From Cylicocyclus nassatus (lineage: Eukaryota > Nematoda > Chromadorea > Rhabditida > Strongylidae), in contig CATQJL010000305.1 of the NCBI GenBank assembly GCA_958299035.1, forward strand, positions 31,261,733 to 31,325,732: DNA of 64,000 bases. Reading direction: 5' to 3'. Position 1 is the stretch's first letter, and every line of letters starts with the position of its first letter. The notes beneath the pieces are model-generated. The model made no database searches. It saw only the letters and a program-made list of their open reading frames with translations, and was not told where the DNA came from. Below are positions 22,177-34,400 of this stretch, in pieces. The position numbers and the translations under genes are program-made.

Positions 22177-24299
22177 CGTTCTCATGTGTGATGGTCTTGC
22201 AGTGATAGTCGCAATTGCGGATCCGTGCCATCTATGCCTGATAACAATCAGTCTCTGGCGCAAAGTTTCGTTAAACATTAGATAAATGGTCGGTTTAGCC
22301 TAGAATAAAATGAGCGAAGGCTCAGCAAGATTTTTCGGAGGAGACATACCGCCACGTTTAACAATGAAAATGTCATTGAAAGGAAGAATACCCATTTGGA
22401 TGGTGGTACGTAGGGTAGCCATTGCCATGATATCCATGTAAATACATAAACCAGTGACACAGCGATGAACTGCAAGTAAGTCTCCATTATTTCAAAATGC
22501 TATTGTACCAAATTTTGTTTTCGACCTGCAATCCTGACTAAATGCTTGTTAAAATTTTGGGGAGCGGTCGATAAATGAGCAAAGTTTTCGATTTGCCATA
22601 TTTCCAACAAAGAATGCAGTGGATATTTTCGTTTGAATAGACTTCTGGAAGGGGAAGGCAAATTCTTTGAACAATAAGGCGTCGTCCATGCTTCCAAAAA
22701 TCAAGATGCTGAATTAAGCCACAAAAAGTGTTACCTACGTTCAAAGCGGATATAGGGCATGTGAAAAATCTTGACGATAGCGCGACGCGTGCGACAAGCA
22801 CGCACTCCCGTCTACGGCGCTTTCATGGGTTTTGTTTCTATTCTTATGGTTCTTCTGCTTATGTGTGAAAGTATCAAGCCATTGGAAGTGACTTAGCTGA
22901 GAGTTGAGATGAGGCCTCTAGTATGAGTATTTTCTGTTCCTGTGGGCGCAAAGGCCGCAGTCAAATCCGTCGTCACGATTTTATGAATGACCTATACTAT
23001 AGAAATATAAGGACGCGTCCCGTATTCTTTTGAGGAACGTGCTGTTTTTAGAGGACCTATGGTTAGAGGACTAAAAGTCATAAGTCAAATTTTTGATGAA
23101 CATAAATCTTTTTAAAGATATTGAACCCCTAGCTGCTAACGTTCGAAAAAAGTGCATGAAATCGCTGACGACTGCAGTCAACGCTACTTTTCTGACACCC
23201 ATCTTGGAACTTTTATAATCAGGCCTTATTTTCACCAAAGAATAAGTCTTTGTAAATTGTCATCCTGGACTTCCACCCTGAATGTTGTTCACAGGAGGAA
23301 GCAGATCTTAATCGGAATACAAGAACGTGAATTATTAGCGGCTCGTCACTTTTCGACAGAGACTGGTAGCTCACCTGAAAAAGTAAGCGCAACTCCTTTT
23401 TGGCGGTTCGCTCCCTGCTGTTGAAAGCAGTGTTTGTAGCTGGCTAAATCAAAAGAGTTACTATAACGCTCGTGCATTGGTATAGCATTCAGCGATCTCC
23501 TACCTCGAATTGACTGTGAATACTTCTAACTTGGTAGATTACGGCAGCATACGAGACGACCATGACAACAAGTACTGCTATAGTTGTACCCAATTCCAGA
23601 TATTTGTACCTGAAAGAGACCATTTAGAAAAAGAATTTTTACTTAAATCTTGCAGACAAAGTCTCTGTAAGTACCATGACTCTGGGTTAGTGAGATAAGT
23701 TATGTAGTTATAAGAGTCCCATACTCCATTACAGCATGGAGAAAGTATAAGAAGCGAGAGAATAGTTCCTAAAATGTAGCATAGACATAACAAGTAGGCA
23801 GTATTTATTTTAGAGAAGAATGACATATAAGATATTGGAAACAATAGACAGACGAATCTGAAATAATTGTTGTGGCAAGGTGGGTAAGGCAAAATCGCTC
23901 TTATCCACCTGTTTATTGCCATCAAACCAAGATGGAAAACTTCAGAAAATCCAAAGAGACGATAGAATAACAGCATGAGAAGATCACTGGTAGACCCGAT
24001 TGTGGAAAACGTATCATGCAATAGGATGGAAGGAATCACATAACAGAAAGTAATCAGTGCCAAACTTGTCTCGCATAGGGAAGACGAAATTATGATCCAG
24101 TAGCTGCAAAGAAAAAAGTGATGAGGATAGGCTAAGTAAATTCACAAAATTTGATCCAAGTAAAAGCTGACCTGGTGAATGTTCGTAGCTCGATGTTTGT
24201 GCTGACCAAAGCAACGATCAAAATATTTGCTGCTATCGAATATATCGTTATAGCAGACCAGGTACTGGCTACGATAATATCCATCGCTTGCTGCTCCAT
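22177..24299 (-). CDS. Srx-like seven-transmembrane chemoreceptor (one exon unresolved)
   Basis: Nematode chemosensory-type GPCR expected at the plasma membrane of sensory neurons. In-phase exons: 24172-24299 (ATG at 24299; helix 1 AITIYSIAANILIVALV), 23675-24103 (helices 2-4; LMAINRWIRAILP takes the place of the DRY-type motif, then CLLFPISYMSFF), 23504-23609 (WYKYLEL and helix 5, TIAVLVVMVVSYAAVIY), 22350-22469 (helix 6 FIAVSLVYVFTW and helix 7) and 22177-22299 (AKPTIYLMFNETLRQRL, basic C-tail). All junctions are GT..AG. A short cytoplasmic exon is expected between 23503 and 22470. The best candidate, after TTTTTCAG near 23385, does not join in phase, so a missed exon or decay is possible. 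The helix order and NRW/NETLR motifs fit the Srx family; subfamily is inferred. Confidence 0.7.
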
Positions 24300-24309
24300 A
24301 CGGAACCTG

Positions 24310-25535
24310 ACTGAGAAATCACTACGTTTTTATTTGGGTTCCTAAGAATCAATGTCATCAAGAGTGGAAAGTCGTTTAACAGAACTCGAAATGTTTTCAC
24401 AAAGCTACTTTGATCTCTAAAAGATGAAATCAATTCACTTATTTACAAATACAAACAAAATGCTTGCATCATATATCATTATTATATCTCACGTCTCAAA
24501 AACTTTATTAGCCATTCTCTCGCAGTGAGGTCCACTGATAAAAGGTGAATGCCTCCGGACATGAAGAGCATTGCAAGGAGCAAGATTACAGTGATTTTAG
24601 AATTACAGAAGCGGAATTGAGAGATTTGAAGTTGAGTTGGAAAAAAATTAAGAGAAGAAGGGCAGTGGTATACTGCAGCCTTTGCTCTACAGAAGTAGCT
24701 TTGAAAGGTCAATTTCTGTATAAACTCGTAGCTCATCAGGATCCACTCAGATAAATGCTTGTCCTATGCAGATATTGCCATTCGAAATTCTAATATTCAC
24801 AAGCTCTTGTTTAAAACAAAACCAATGTTTTCAATGATGGTTGAAGCATTTCTAAAGGGAATTCTGAATAGCGTTATGGTGGAAAAATCTAATGACTTAG
24901 AATTAATTCTTCATTTTCAAGCAGGCGTAAATTGTTTACGGCAACAATGTTATTGTTGAGATACTTCAGATGTTTTCTGAGGTAAATACGACGCAAAACT
25001 TTGCTGGTAACGAGCTAATCATGCCTAAGCATTTGCATTTGTTCATTCAAGCAAAACTTCTTCGAAGCAAGCATTGACAGCTCATGCACCACTGCATCGA
25101 ACAGCACTTTCGAAGCTTAGAATTCGAGCAATAACTGAACGTTCAATCATCGCGTGATTGGTTCTTTATAGTATCTTCAGTTTCGTACTTGTTCAAAAGT
25201 CAAACATCACATCCGATCGCGGCTACAATTCGAACATTGACGTAACTGAGTATGAAAGGATATATGGAAACCAAGAAGCAACTTCACAAAAGTCTAATGA
25301 AGACTGTGCAGTGCTTATGAAAGTAGATTCTTGTCTGACAATAAGAAACTTGTCCTATTGCTTACTGATATTAAGATAAAATCCGTCATAAAAGCCTTCC
25401 AGTCTTGAATGTGTTTGATTATGAGCGGCATTCATCAGGTAGTCATTTCTTCAGTTGAAAAACAAGTAGAGTAACAGCTAAAGAGATTTTAGATTCAATT
25501 TACAATTCCCTCATGCCTTCGCCAAAAAGGGAATG
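24310..25535. other. Region upstream of the receptor, no clear gene
   Basis: Probably contains the receptor promoter. A minus-strand frame at 24482-24736 has a hydrophobic ITVILLLAMLFMSG stretch but no partner exon or splice context that convinces me. Confidence 0.3.
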
Positions 25536-25604
25536 GCACTTCTGTAGAATGGGTGAAATTTTTAATCAAAGTGATTAAAAATTTCACCCATTCTACAGAA
25601 GTGC
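25536..25604. repeat. Perfect 33-bp hairpin with 3-base loop
   Basis: 25536-25568 and 25572-25604 are exact complements (GCACTTCTGTAGAATGGG... and its reverse) around AAG. No flanking direct repeat is evident. Confidence 0.9.
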
Positions 25605-25980
25605 AGATGATTTCAGATCACCTTAATCTACGAAAAGGATGATTAACTTCTTGCCAAATATTAGTATCTGAGATGGAACGTTTCGAGTGCCTCTACGGTT
25701 CGGGTGTCCCTTAGAACGATATGAAACTCAGATCAAACCCTGTAGAAAATTTAACAGCCAAATAAAATATGCGTTAATCCAAGGTAGAGAATAGTGGCAG
25801 CAAGGCTTTGGCAGTATAGCCGAAGTTCAGTTATAAGAATGGCTTTCACTCTGTTGATTTGTTTTCACTCGTGGAAAGATTTCAATTCAAAGAAAAACGA
25901 AAAAATGAAATGAAGAAACCCATTATTTTTCGAGGCCTAATTTCCCCTTGGTAGTTTTCGGAACCCTACGATAAAAAGGT

Positions 25981-26900
25981 CCGCTTTTTTCTCCTGGGCA
26001 TATGGTGCAATTAGGTGTGGTACTTGGTGCCATACATGCGGTTTCTTAAGAAGATGCGCTTCCAGTTGTTCGGCGGCGTTTCTACTATCGAGACCAAATC
26101 ATCAAGTACAGTTTTTCAAAACTTGGCGCATTGCTGTATTTATTTTCGTGGAAATATACGGGACGTAAAAAGCAATCTATTCGTTGTTAGTTTTGTTTCG
26201 CAAGATTTTTCGAGTTTTGCTGCTCCCGTAGATTTTCAATACACAAATCGAAGAAGCTATATAATGCGCAAGCTCGATTGATCCTTTTTTCTCCTGTTCA
26301 CAAGTCCAAAAAGCTGTTCGGAACATGTTTCGAACTACTCAAACAAGGAGCCAGAATTATGAACATGAGAGAAGACAGACCACAACTGCTACCGTTCTAA
26401 ACACTCATGTGAATATCTCTTTAGGAACACACATGACGAAATGGTGCCGGAAACGCAGCGATAAGAATACGAATAGAAATATAACAATTTTCAAATCAAA
26501 AATTCAATTGGATTTCAATCAGCTCATTCACTATGGACGAAGAGAGCCGTTATTGAATATGCTCCAGACAGCATCTCAGTTTTGTGGACAGAAGAGAAAA
26601 GATTCACTCGAACTTGCGCTTTAGCTCCTCCGATTGGGTACTTCAACTGTATAGAAACGGCAAAACACGGAAGAAGCTTGCGAAACGAAACTAACAACAA
26701 ACAGATTGCTCTTTACGTCCCGTTTAATGCACTAAAATAAATACGGCATAACGAAGTCAAACAATGTGGTTTCAATGATCCGGTCTCGATAGTAGAAACG
26801 CCACCTAACAGCTGGTAGCGCATCTTACAATTAGTAAAAAACCGCATGTATGACAGCAGCTGGACCACAGCTAATTGCAGCGCATGCCCAAAAAGCGGAG
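25981..26900. mobile_element. Fold-back element, about 0.9 kb
   Basis: The arms at about 25981-26230 and 26655-26900 are inverted copies sharing CATACATGCGGTTT, AAGATGCGCT, GGCGTTTCTACTATCGAGAC, GGGACGTAAA and TTGTTAGTTTCGTTTCGCAAG. The central part is AT-rich. No transposase domain. Confidence 0.75.
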
Positions 26901-26904
26901 ATTG

Positions 26905-27260
26905 GATGTCAACCGAGATAGTCTACTGAATTTCCTGAAGCGTTCGCGCAGACGACTACGTACGTCAAACAGCTCATCCCCTTTGTGTTTGCCGAAAGAG
27001 GACGGTCGATAAACAACGAGCTTCTACTCCGTTAGGAACGCACATCCTACTAAGGTATGAAAGATCAAGTTTTGAGGTAACTGTGAAAATCCTAGCATAT
27101 TCAAGATGCCTCGCAAGCCTAAAAAAGATTATGATTATGCAAGTAGTCCACAAATCAACCGTAAAGATAAATGCCTTGCAGAAGAGGATCATCTCCGTAT
27201 CAAAGGCAACTTATTGACCGTCACATTCAATACGTTGATAATCTGTCATGTAGCGGTCGT
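26905..27260. other. Spacer between two fold-back elements
   Basis: No gene is supported. A lysine-rich frame beginning MPRKPKKDYDY at 27106 follows an acceptor-like ATTCAAG but has no recognisable continuation. Confidence 0.3.
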
Positions 27261-27261
27261 G

Positions 27262-27413
27262 GGGTGGAGGACATTAGGTCGCCGAAAGAGGGCGGTCCCC
27301 GCGGTCATTTGCGACAAATACGCACCCTTGTACATACGCGGACATGCGTTCCTGCAGGGAATCCGCGCGGGACTCTTCCAAATTCGGCGACCTAATGTCC
27401 TCCACCCGCGGTC
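27262..27413. mobile_element. Small MITE with GGTGGAGGACATTAGGTCGC termini
   Basis: Perfect inverted ends GGTGGAGGACATTAGGTCGC(CGAA) at about 27264-27287 and 27388-27411 enclose a GC-rich core. The 112- and 74-codon frames crossing it are by-products of the inverted ends. Confidence 0.7.
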
Positions 27414-27419
27414 GTGCTA

Positions 27420-28590
27420 TCAAGAGGTCATTTTTATATGGTAAGCGACTATGACAATGTATGACCAAAATCAAAGCTTAGATTTCTCTTTCTCAGGCGT
27501 GGTGATATCCGCGTGGGTTACCAATTAATTCCTCATGCCGGCTCTGACGAAGACGAGAAGCCGAAACGTTGGTCAATAAACTTTATACCAATCCCAGTTT
27601 TGGCTAACATCATTTTCACAGTGTTTTTGACATATTTGCGATTCCCGAACAATTTGGCAGTGTCATCCTCGAAGCCTGAATTCGAAACCGCGTTCGTATA
27701 GTATTAGTGCTTCCAAATACCATCTACTATCTGAAAATATGGAAAGGAAGGATTAGATAATTTCAGGCGTTACAAAGTACCTTTGAATTCACTGTAATCA
27801 ATGTCCGTGAGAATTTAAATGCCATTGGATAGCCCTTCGACCCTTCCTCTTATATGCCTGGTACTATAACTTGATAAAGTCTAGAATTTTTTGAGAAGCA
27901 CGCAAAAAGTGTACCAATCTCGTGTCATGACCTAATCATACACAACTGCTACTGGCCCAAATCAGATTATCTTGTACCAGTGCGTCACCTCTGCTTGCCA
28001 GATGCTCGCACTGATTCTACTATAATACTATGTACATACCTTACTCATTCTCGCGTAAGTATGGCACTGGAACTCACTGCGCTATATTACGAATAGATTG
28101 TAAACAACTACTCATTCCGAAAGCATTATAGTAAGTAAGATCGGTGATTTCGCATAAACGCAACTTTTCAAAGAAGAACAACTGCAAGTTTGAATAGGTT
28201 TTGAGATTTTTATGGATTGGGACAACAATCACCGGGAGCTACATTACTGTGCCAAAATCTTTTCAAATGCTCAGGTAAAACCTCAACAAATTGACCATTC
28301 ACGCAACCAATTCTTTTTGGCGCAATTCATGTAAAGTCGCAACTTTTGATTTTTTTTGGGCTAAAGTCTATGGCGGTCACATTTACTTGCCAAACACATT
28401 CACAGTTTTGCAAGAATAGTGATACTTTCGGAGTGATATAGTGATACATACTTAAGTCAAGCGAATCCGTTTGACGTACAGTTTCTGGGAAATCCACGCA
28501 ACGAATCCGCTCGTGGTTTTGCATGATAAACTTTCTTACTGGTAGCATATGCTGTGCGAAATTCAGGCTCAGGACGTTAACTGGAACTTG
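27420..28590. other. Intergenic stretch, one shared module
   Basis: 27535-27600 contains GACGAAGACGAGAAGCCGAA then ACGTTGGTCAATAAAC, resembling the GCCGAAACGTT...AATAAAG module at 16565-16640. Otherwise no gene is seen. Confidence 0.35.
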
Positions 28591-28604
28591 CTCTATGAAT
28601 TTTG

Positions 28605-28712
28605 TTACAGACACAGACGCAGACACAGAAACAGACACAGACACGCCACAACACACACAACACACATAATACACACAACACACACACGCACACAACACAC
28701 ACAACACACACG
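28605..28712. repeat. CA-rich microsatellite (ACACAGACAC / ACACACAACAC)
   Basis: Imperfect CA and CAGA repeats. The 175-codon minus frame across it (CVCCVYYVCC, VSVSVSVS) is a translation of the repeat, not a protein. Confidence 0.9.
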
Positions 28713-28859
28713 TAATCAGGGTCAAGCGTGAGGTGTGGCACGCCACACCTGGGGGTCGTAAAAAAAAGAAATCAGGAAGAGGGGGCGTTATCGAGTTGAT
28801 AGTGGCCCATTGTGCAAGATACCAGCGCTGATGTTTTAGCCTATCGTTGCACACGCACA

Positions 28860-29440
28860 GTAAGCATATTAAAAGAATCCTAAAGGCATAAGAGCATCAT
28901 TTTCGTTATTAGCATGTCAAATGACCCCTGCGAGTCAAGCTTCAGCGAATTTTGAGGTTTCCAAATATTGGACACTCAAGTGAGGTAGTCATTTTCGAAC
29001 ATGCTAACCTTATTTCAAAGGTATGTAAACTACTTCTTTTTACACACATTACAAAGTACTACTACTTCTTTGCTCACATTAGGAATCTCGCTCCAACTAA
29101 CCTCCAAACTCTGGAATTAAGAGCAAGCCAAAATCTCGTCTGTCCCACTTTTCGCTCTTAATTTCTCAGACTAGAGAAGGCCAACCAGGCTCAAATCACT
29201 TTGTGAAAGTTACGAGAATTAGACTATCAAATACACTTATTCTTGCCGCCTTCCCTCGCATTTCACATAGTAGCGCAGATACCGTATCCAATATTTTTGC
29301 GATGTTTTCCGTTTGCTTAGCTAAGGGAATGACTATATTTTTCCCTAGGAGAAACAATTTTGAGTGAAGTTCCTGCTATATGGAGAAGATGGTTTAGCAG
29401 TAGCAATCATATAAAAAAGACAGAGATTTGAATGCTTTGA
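28860..29440. other. Intergenic stretch without visible gene
   Basis: Nothing recognisable is seen between the CA microsatellite and the 33-bp hairpin at 29445. Confidence 0.3.
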
Positions 29441-29444
29441 AGGT

Positions 29445-29525
29445 AAGTCAATGGGGTGTGGCGCAACCCCTAAAAAGTTGTGGCGGCCATAGCTTTTTAG
29501 GGGTTGTGCCACACCCCATTGACTT
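29445..29525. repeat. 33-bp hairpin with 15-base loop, one mismatch
   Basis: 29445-29477 pairs with 29493-29525 (AAGTCAATGGGGTGTGG... and its complement). There is a single mismatched pair at the CGC/CAC position. Confidence 0.9.
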
Positions 29526-29996
29526 GTCCCCGAAAAGAATTTTAACGGACAAAATACATTATTTTGATAGACTGAGTCTTGCAGTTTTCATAGGAGTAAT
29601 TTAGGCCTGGTTCGTCTTCTTCGCTTTGAGTAAAAGCTGATGAAAGCGCAGCCATTGGAAGCGTGCTTTTAATTCCATAGTTTGATAATGATTGAAACAG
29701 GATTCATGATATCGATGAATAGGGAAATGCTTTGTACTGAGTAAAAAAGGAGTTAGCTAATTCATTTTTGAAATATGGTTAATCATGTATGAAAATGATC
29801 ACTTCAGTTGGGTGGTCCAATTTGTGAACTCTCAGAATTTGCTAAAACTTGGCACATGGTGGTTATTTGACATGATAATTACGAATATGATAGGCAAACG
29901 ATAATGCTGGTGGGGAGGGGGGGGGGGAGGTCGTATTCGGCGCTTGTCTGCCACACCTCTTGCTCGACCCTGCGCGTAATCAACCTTACAAATGAA

Positions 29997-30445
29997 TGTC
30001 AAAAACCGAAATGGCCAACCTAAACAAGATGCATACCATTAGATGCAGCATAGATCGCTGACTTCGCAATGTATTCCATATCTGCTTAGCGCCTATGTGG
30101 GCGTAGTTATGAGCCGTTAAATGCCGTTATTTTGCTAAGAAATCCTGCATGCAAAGCGCATTTTGGCGTACAGAGCCATATTTGGCCACATGTAAGTAGG
30201 TGTGTAAGTAGAATATTTTGTAAATTTTAAACCTAAAGATGAGCTGAAAGTGCTAACAGTAACAATGTGCTCAATTTCGCAGTTTTTATGTACTAATTAT
30301 TCGCACTTAATCTGTTCATAAACTTCGCCAAAAAAGGGCTAAGCAGATATGGTATACAAGTTCGAAATCAGCGTTCAATGCTGCATCGAATGGTAGGCAG
30401 CTTCCTTGAAGTGGCCACTTCGACTTTTGACCATTTTGTTAGCTA
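29997..30445. mobile_element. ACAAGGGAA-superfamily fold-back, diverged copy
   Basis: Decayed inverted arms share GAAATGGCCAACC / GAAGTGGCCACTTCGAC, CATACCATTAGATGCAGCAT and CATATCTGCTTAGC. The order and phrases match the better copy at 15353-15808. No coding capacity. Confidence 0.6.
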
Positions 30446-30879
30446 TTATTATAAGTTATGATTATATCATTGTCTGTATGTGCAGTTATTCGTGTTTTTT
30501 TTTTGCTTGGAGCTAATGCGGTTTGGATCAAACTTCAAAAACCACTCTTAATTCTATTAAAATTTACGTACTTACCTCACATGACAGCCATCACTAGTAC
30601 GGTGATAGGAACTTTCAAAGACCTAAAGGTAGATGCAGCATTATGCGTATACCTTAGATGAAACTTTTAACTGTATGATACATGTATTTTCAACAGCTGA
30701 AGGAATTATGAAGAAGTCCAAGCATTCCCTGCTCTTAGTGGTAGTCGACACATCACATAAGTAAATATGGCTTCCTTTTCTTTTTTTTAATTTGCGTAGT
30801 TCCCTCAAATGAGGTCTGTTGCTTTATCTAGTTAGTCTCTTTCATTACTCGATCTACGGCTTGACCTTACACACACAAT

Positions 30880-31250
30880 TGTTTAAGTTGTTGCTGCCTG
30901 CTTCCACTTTGTCCAACCATCTCAACTTCAGCATCGTCTCTTTGGGTATTTCCACCGACATAGCCAACTTAGCAACATGATTACTTGCTCGTCTTTAACA
31001 TGCCGTACTCGGCGACGCTTCCTTTCTTATCTTCTTAACAATAAACGCTACCTTCACTGTAGCTCGTATGGTATTGTTGGTGACATGGTCCATCTTGGTG
31101 ATGCTGCCGTCCATCTTAGGACAGTCCTTGATTCGTCTTCTCGCGTACACGGCTGCCATACAGAGCAGTTGGATGGACTATAGTGCGGTGAAAATGTCAG
31201 ACGACTTAGCTTGAGCGACGTCGAGCAGAAATGCAAGATCCTCGACAGTT
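30880..31250 (-). pseudogene. Decayed RTE-type reverse transcriptase C-terminal fragment
   Basis: Read leftward in shifting frames, the sequence gives ARRRIKDC, VLRWTAASPRW, DHVTNNTIR, then a VAKLAMSVEIPKETMLKLRWLDKVEA segment. This resembles the tail of RTE endonuclease-reverse transcriptases (a basic RMLRW..G..R.DHV.N..IR block and a RPKLRWLD block). Several frameshifts and stops are present. It is a short 3' piece, consistent with 5' truncation. Identity is by phrase order only. Confidence 0.4.
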
Positions 31251-31431
31251 TTTGAAGTTCTGAATCTCCCGCGAAAAGTTTGTGCGTGACAGAGGTGCTT
31301 TTGGACGGTTATTATAACTTTGACTTTATTGATAGCAAGCACAATTTTTTCGATTTAACAGAATTTGATTATAAAAAAAAACTAGAAGCATAGTGTTTGG
31401 TCTTCATACCGTTGTCCAGCAAACAAGCAAG

Positions 31432-34400
31432 TCAGATATGAGGTCCTTCTTTTAAATGCTTTCGAAAATCTTTCCGACGATAACATTTCTTGCACATGGG
31501 GCGCATATCAAAATTGAGCACTTTGTCTCTAAAATCAGTCCTGTTTTTTTTGGTAAAAAAGTGATTATTTGAAAGTACCTGCACTTCAATATCCTGTCAC
31601 AGGCGACACATCTGTAACAATCAATGCACCATTTCTTTCCCATAACATTGATGCTTTCTTTTGAAAGAACACAGCTACACTGGCAACAGAATTCTCCAAA
31701 CAGCTGAAGAATAACGCGTCATTTTGTGGAACTTTCACCATCAATGCCTTTAATCTCCACACCTCCACGTAATCACTTTCACAGTAGGCTTTTCCATTGT
31801 GTTCGATGTGTTTCGTACCCATGAATGCGATGTCACATCCGGCGCATCGAAAATGCTTGAACAAATTATTGTAAAAATAATGTTTTTGGATGATTTTATT
31901 ACAATTCAGAAATAGTTGTTATATCACTTGATCAAAAGTTACATTCACAACAGGTCAACCCTCATATACACTAAATTCAAAACAATTGCCCTTCTCTGCA
32001 TATTGCTCAATTCTTTGCTTACCGCGAAGTGCCGCACGAATATGACTATGCTTTAAAAAATATTCTTTCCCAAAACTGGCTTGATCGGACACCAACAGAA
32101 TGTCTCGTGAGTCAGATGACGCTGGGTGTGCGTTTCTATTGTTAAATCAAGCCTCTTATTTATCGCAAATTTCTAGAAAGATTCAGCATTTTTCTGAAAT
32201 GTAATCTGCTTACTACTGTTCTCCTAAATAGCTTCCAAACAACCCTCATTTACATATAGAGTTGCTCTTTTCAAACTTCTTTCGCAAGCCTTATGAAGTT
32301 TGTCCATTTTCATCAAACATCTTCATCAAAACCTACGTTGTTGTCCATGAGATTATCGCACGCTTCAGCTTGTACCCTAATGCGCACCATGCCTGGCCAC
32401 TATTTTATCTATTTTGTTCTATTTTATTCGATACGCACAGGGGCGTGCCAAATGTAGTACAACTAACGAAAGCACTGTGAACATAGACAGTAATAAAGAG
32501 CCATGAAACATCTAATGAGTCAGCTGAAGTCCAGCTTCAGGATAGTTGTTTACAAGTGAGTTGTTTAGGTCTTGTATGAAATCATCTTCGGTAAAGCTCG
32601 ATAGAGTCTGTCTTATGCTCCCTGCTTCCAGCAACCGTGCTGTTTGATTATCAACTCAATATATTCAACTGTAAATGAGAGAGTCGAGTCTCTGGACAAA
32701 ATCCGCCCAATCAATCAATTCTTGGGGAAAGAGCAGAACTTTGAGAGAAGATGCATATGGAAAAAGTTGATCAAGCCCAACAAGCAATTCCCAAAAACAG
32801 AAAGGGTGAACCGGAGAACCAACATGTGGAGGAAGAAAACCTATGTTAAAACTTTGCCTACTTAGGCCGCTTAAATTGAAGGTAGCTAAGCTCTACAATC
32901 AGTGCAGCCAAAGAGAAAAAACAAACAAATCATGATGGTCAAATAATATCGTAGAGAACTATTTTGCTTGAGAGGACTGTCATTGAGCAAGGACCTTCAG
33001 CGCGATAAAGACTCTTTAAAAACTTGTCGTAAGTTTCTGTAAAGACATTACCTCCACATGGAAATGCTTCCCCAAAGCGATTGTACTGCGTTCATTTTTC
33101 CCATCAATTGCCTTGTGACATCGAGCACAAACCTCGCACTGCATATCAAAGCACCGAAAACAGAGCCATTCCTCGTTGACAAGTCTTGCATCCTTGGTTA
33201 GCTCAGCCCTTTGTGAATTTTTGTTAGATAAGTATTTTTTGATAGACTTTATGGAAATATCAAGCTCTGACTTGCATTGTGTGCACGAGAAGTGATACGC
33301 ATGAAAATAATTTTTCTTATCTTTTAGAACATCACCATCATCAACTCTTTGCTTACCTAAAACATGTGATGATCATGCTCAACAACTGTCTAACTGTTTA
33401 ACTCAAGCTTATAGCACACTCTAAGGAAAGAAACTGCTAATCCTCTGCATGCTGCAGCAAGAATGTTGCGAGTAAATCTGTGTTACACGGTGTAGTTCCC
33501 TTTAAAGTATGGTAGCGATATGCGGAGCAACTGCTGTGATGCCTTTCATTTTAGGCCGACAACTGGATGACACCCTTTGACTTAAGGCTGAGACAGGGAG
33601 CAAGCAATATGGGGAACTGATTACAGATACTTGATGGTGAACTTTCTGTGTGTAAAAAACGCCAGCTGTTGCCTTCTTTAACTCAACGCGCATAATGCAC
33701 TTTCAGAAAGCATCGTAACAAAAGCGTTATCTGGAAAAATGTCATACTTCAGGCCTACTGTCTTTCTCGGAAGTGGAATTTTGACAACAAAATACCAGGT
33801 CGTTTCATAAGTTCATAAAATTTTCATTCTTTCCTCATTTCTTTGCAGAACGTCGATTTGCGGAAAGCTGCGCATATCGTTTAGAAGAACTGAGCATGCT
33901 CTTCAAAATATACCTATTATGTTTAATGAAAAGCTGATCTACTTCCTTGTCTTTGCTTCCAAAATTAGAATTTTCAAAAACAAAAGGAGCATTCCACCTT
34001 CCTTCCACCTTCCAATTCCACATTTTTGCCTGCAGAGAGAAGCATTTTTAATAGATTTTTTTGGCGAAAATGCCATTCGGACGTTGACTCAAAAAGGGGC
34101 TCCCCTGGACAAGCCTTTTCGCAGAACTCACAAGAAGACGTGCACTGGAAATCGCTAAAGAACAAACGGTCGCACCGTGTGCAACTCATCTGCACTTTCT
34201 AAACGAAGCCATACTGCAGGAAAGTCTCATTAGACAGGTCTACTGACACTTTCCTGCAGTATGGCTTCGCTCCTCCTCTTAGTTTTCCAGCATGACGACA
34301 TAAGGCTTCGCAAGACGAATCGCCATCAGAGCTGTCCTTCAAGACTTTGCCTACATCAGCATCCAAACATGAGATCTCACTCTAGGAAAATATCATTTGC

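Noticed and set aside
24482..24736. Hydrophobic minus-strand frame as first exon of the receptor
   Set aside because: The receptor already has a start ATG at 24299 with an acceptor-like site before it, and the hydrophobic frame does not join it.
28327..28854. 175-codon minus-strand open frame
   Set aside because: Its core is a translation of the CA/CAGA microsatellite (runs of VSVS and CVCC), with no domain.
33974..34195. Cysteine-rich frame (CTRCDRLF..CEFCEKAC) as an extra LIM exon of the PINCH gene
   Set aside because: Cysteine spacing does not fit LIM, and the phase after its acceptor does not fit the flanking exons, which already join in frame without it.
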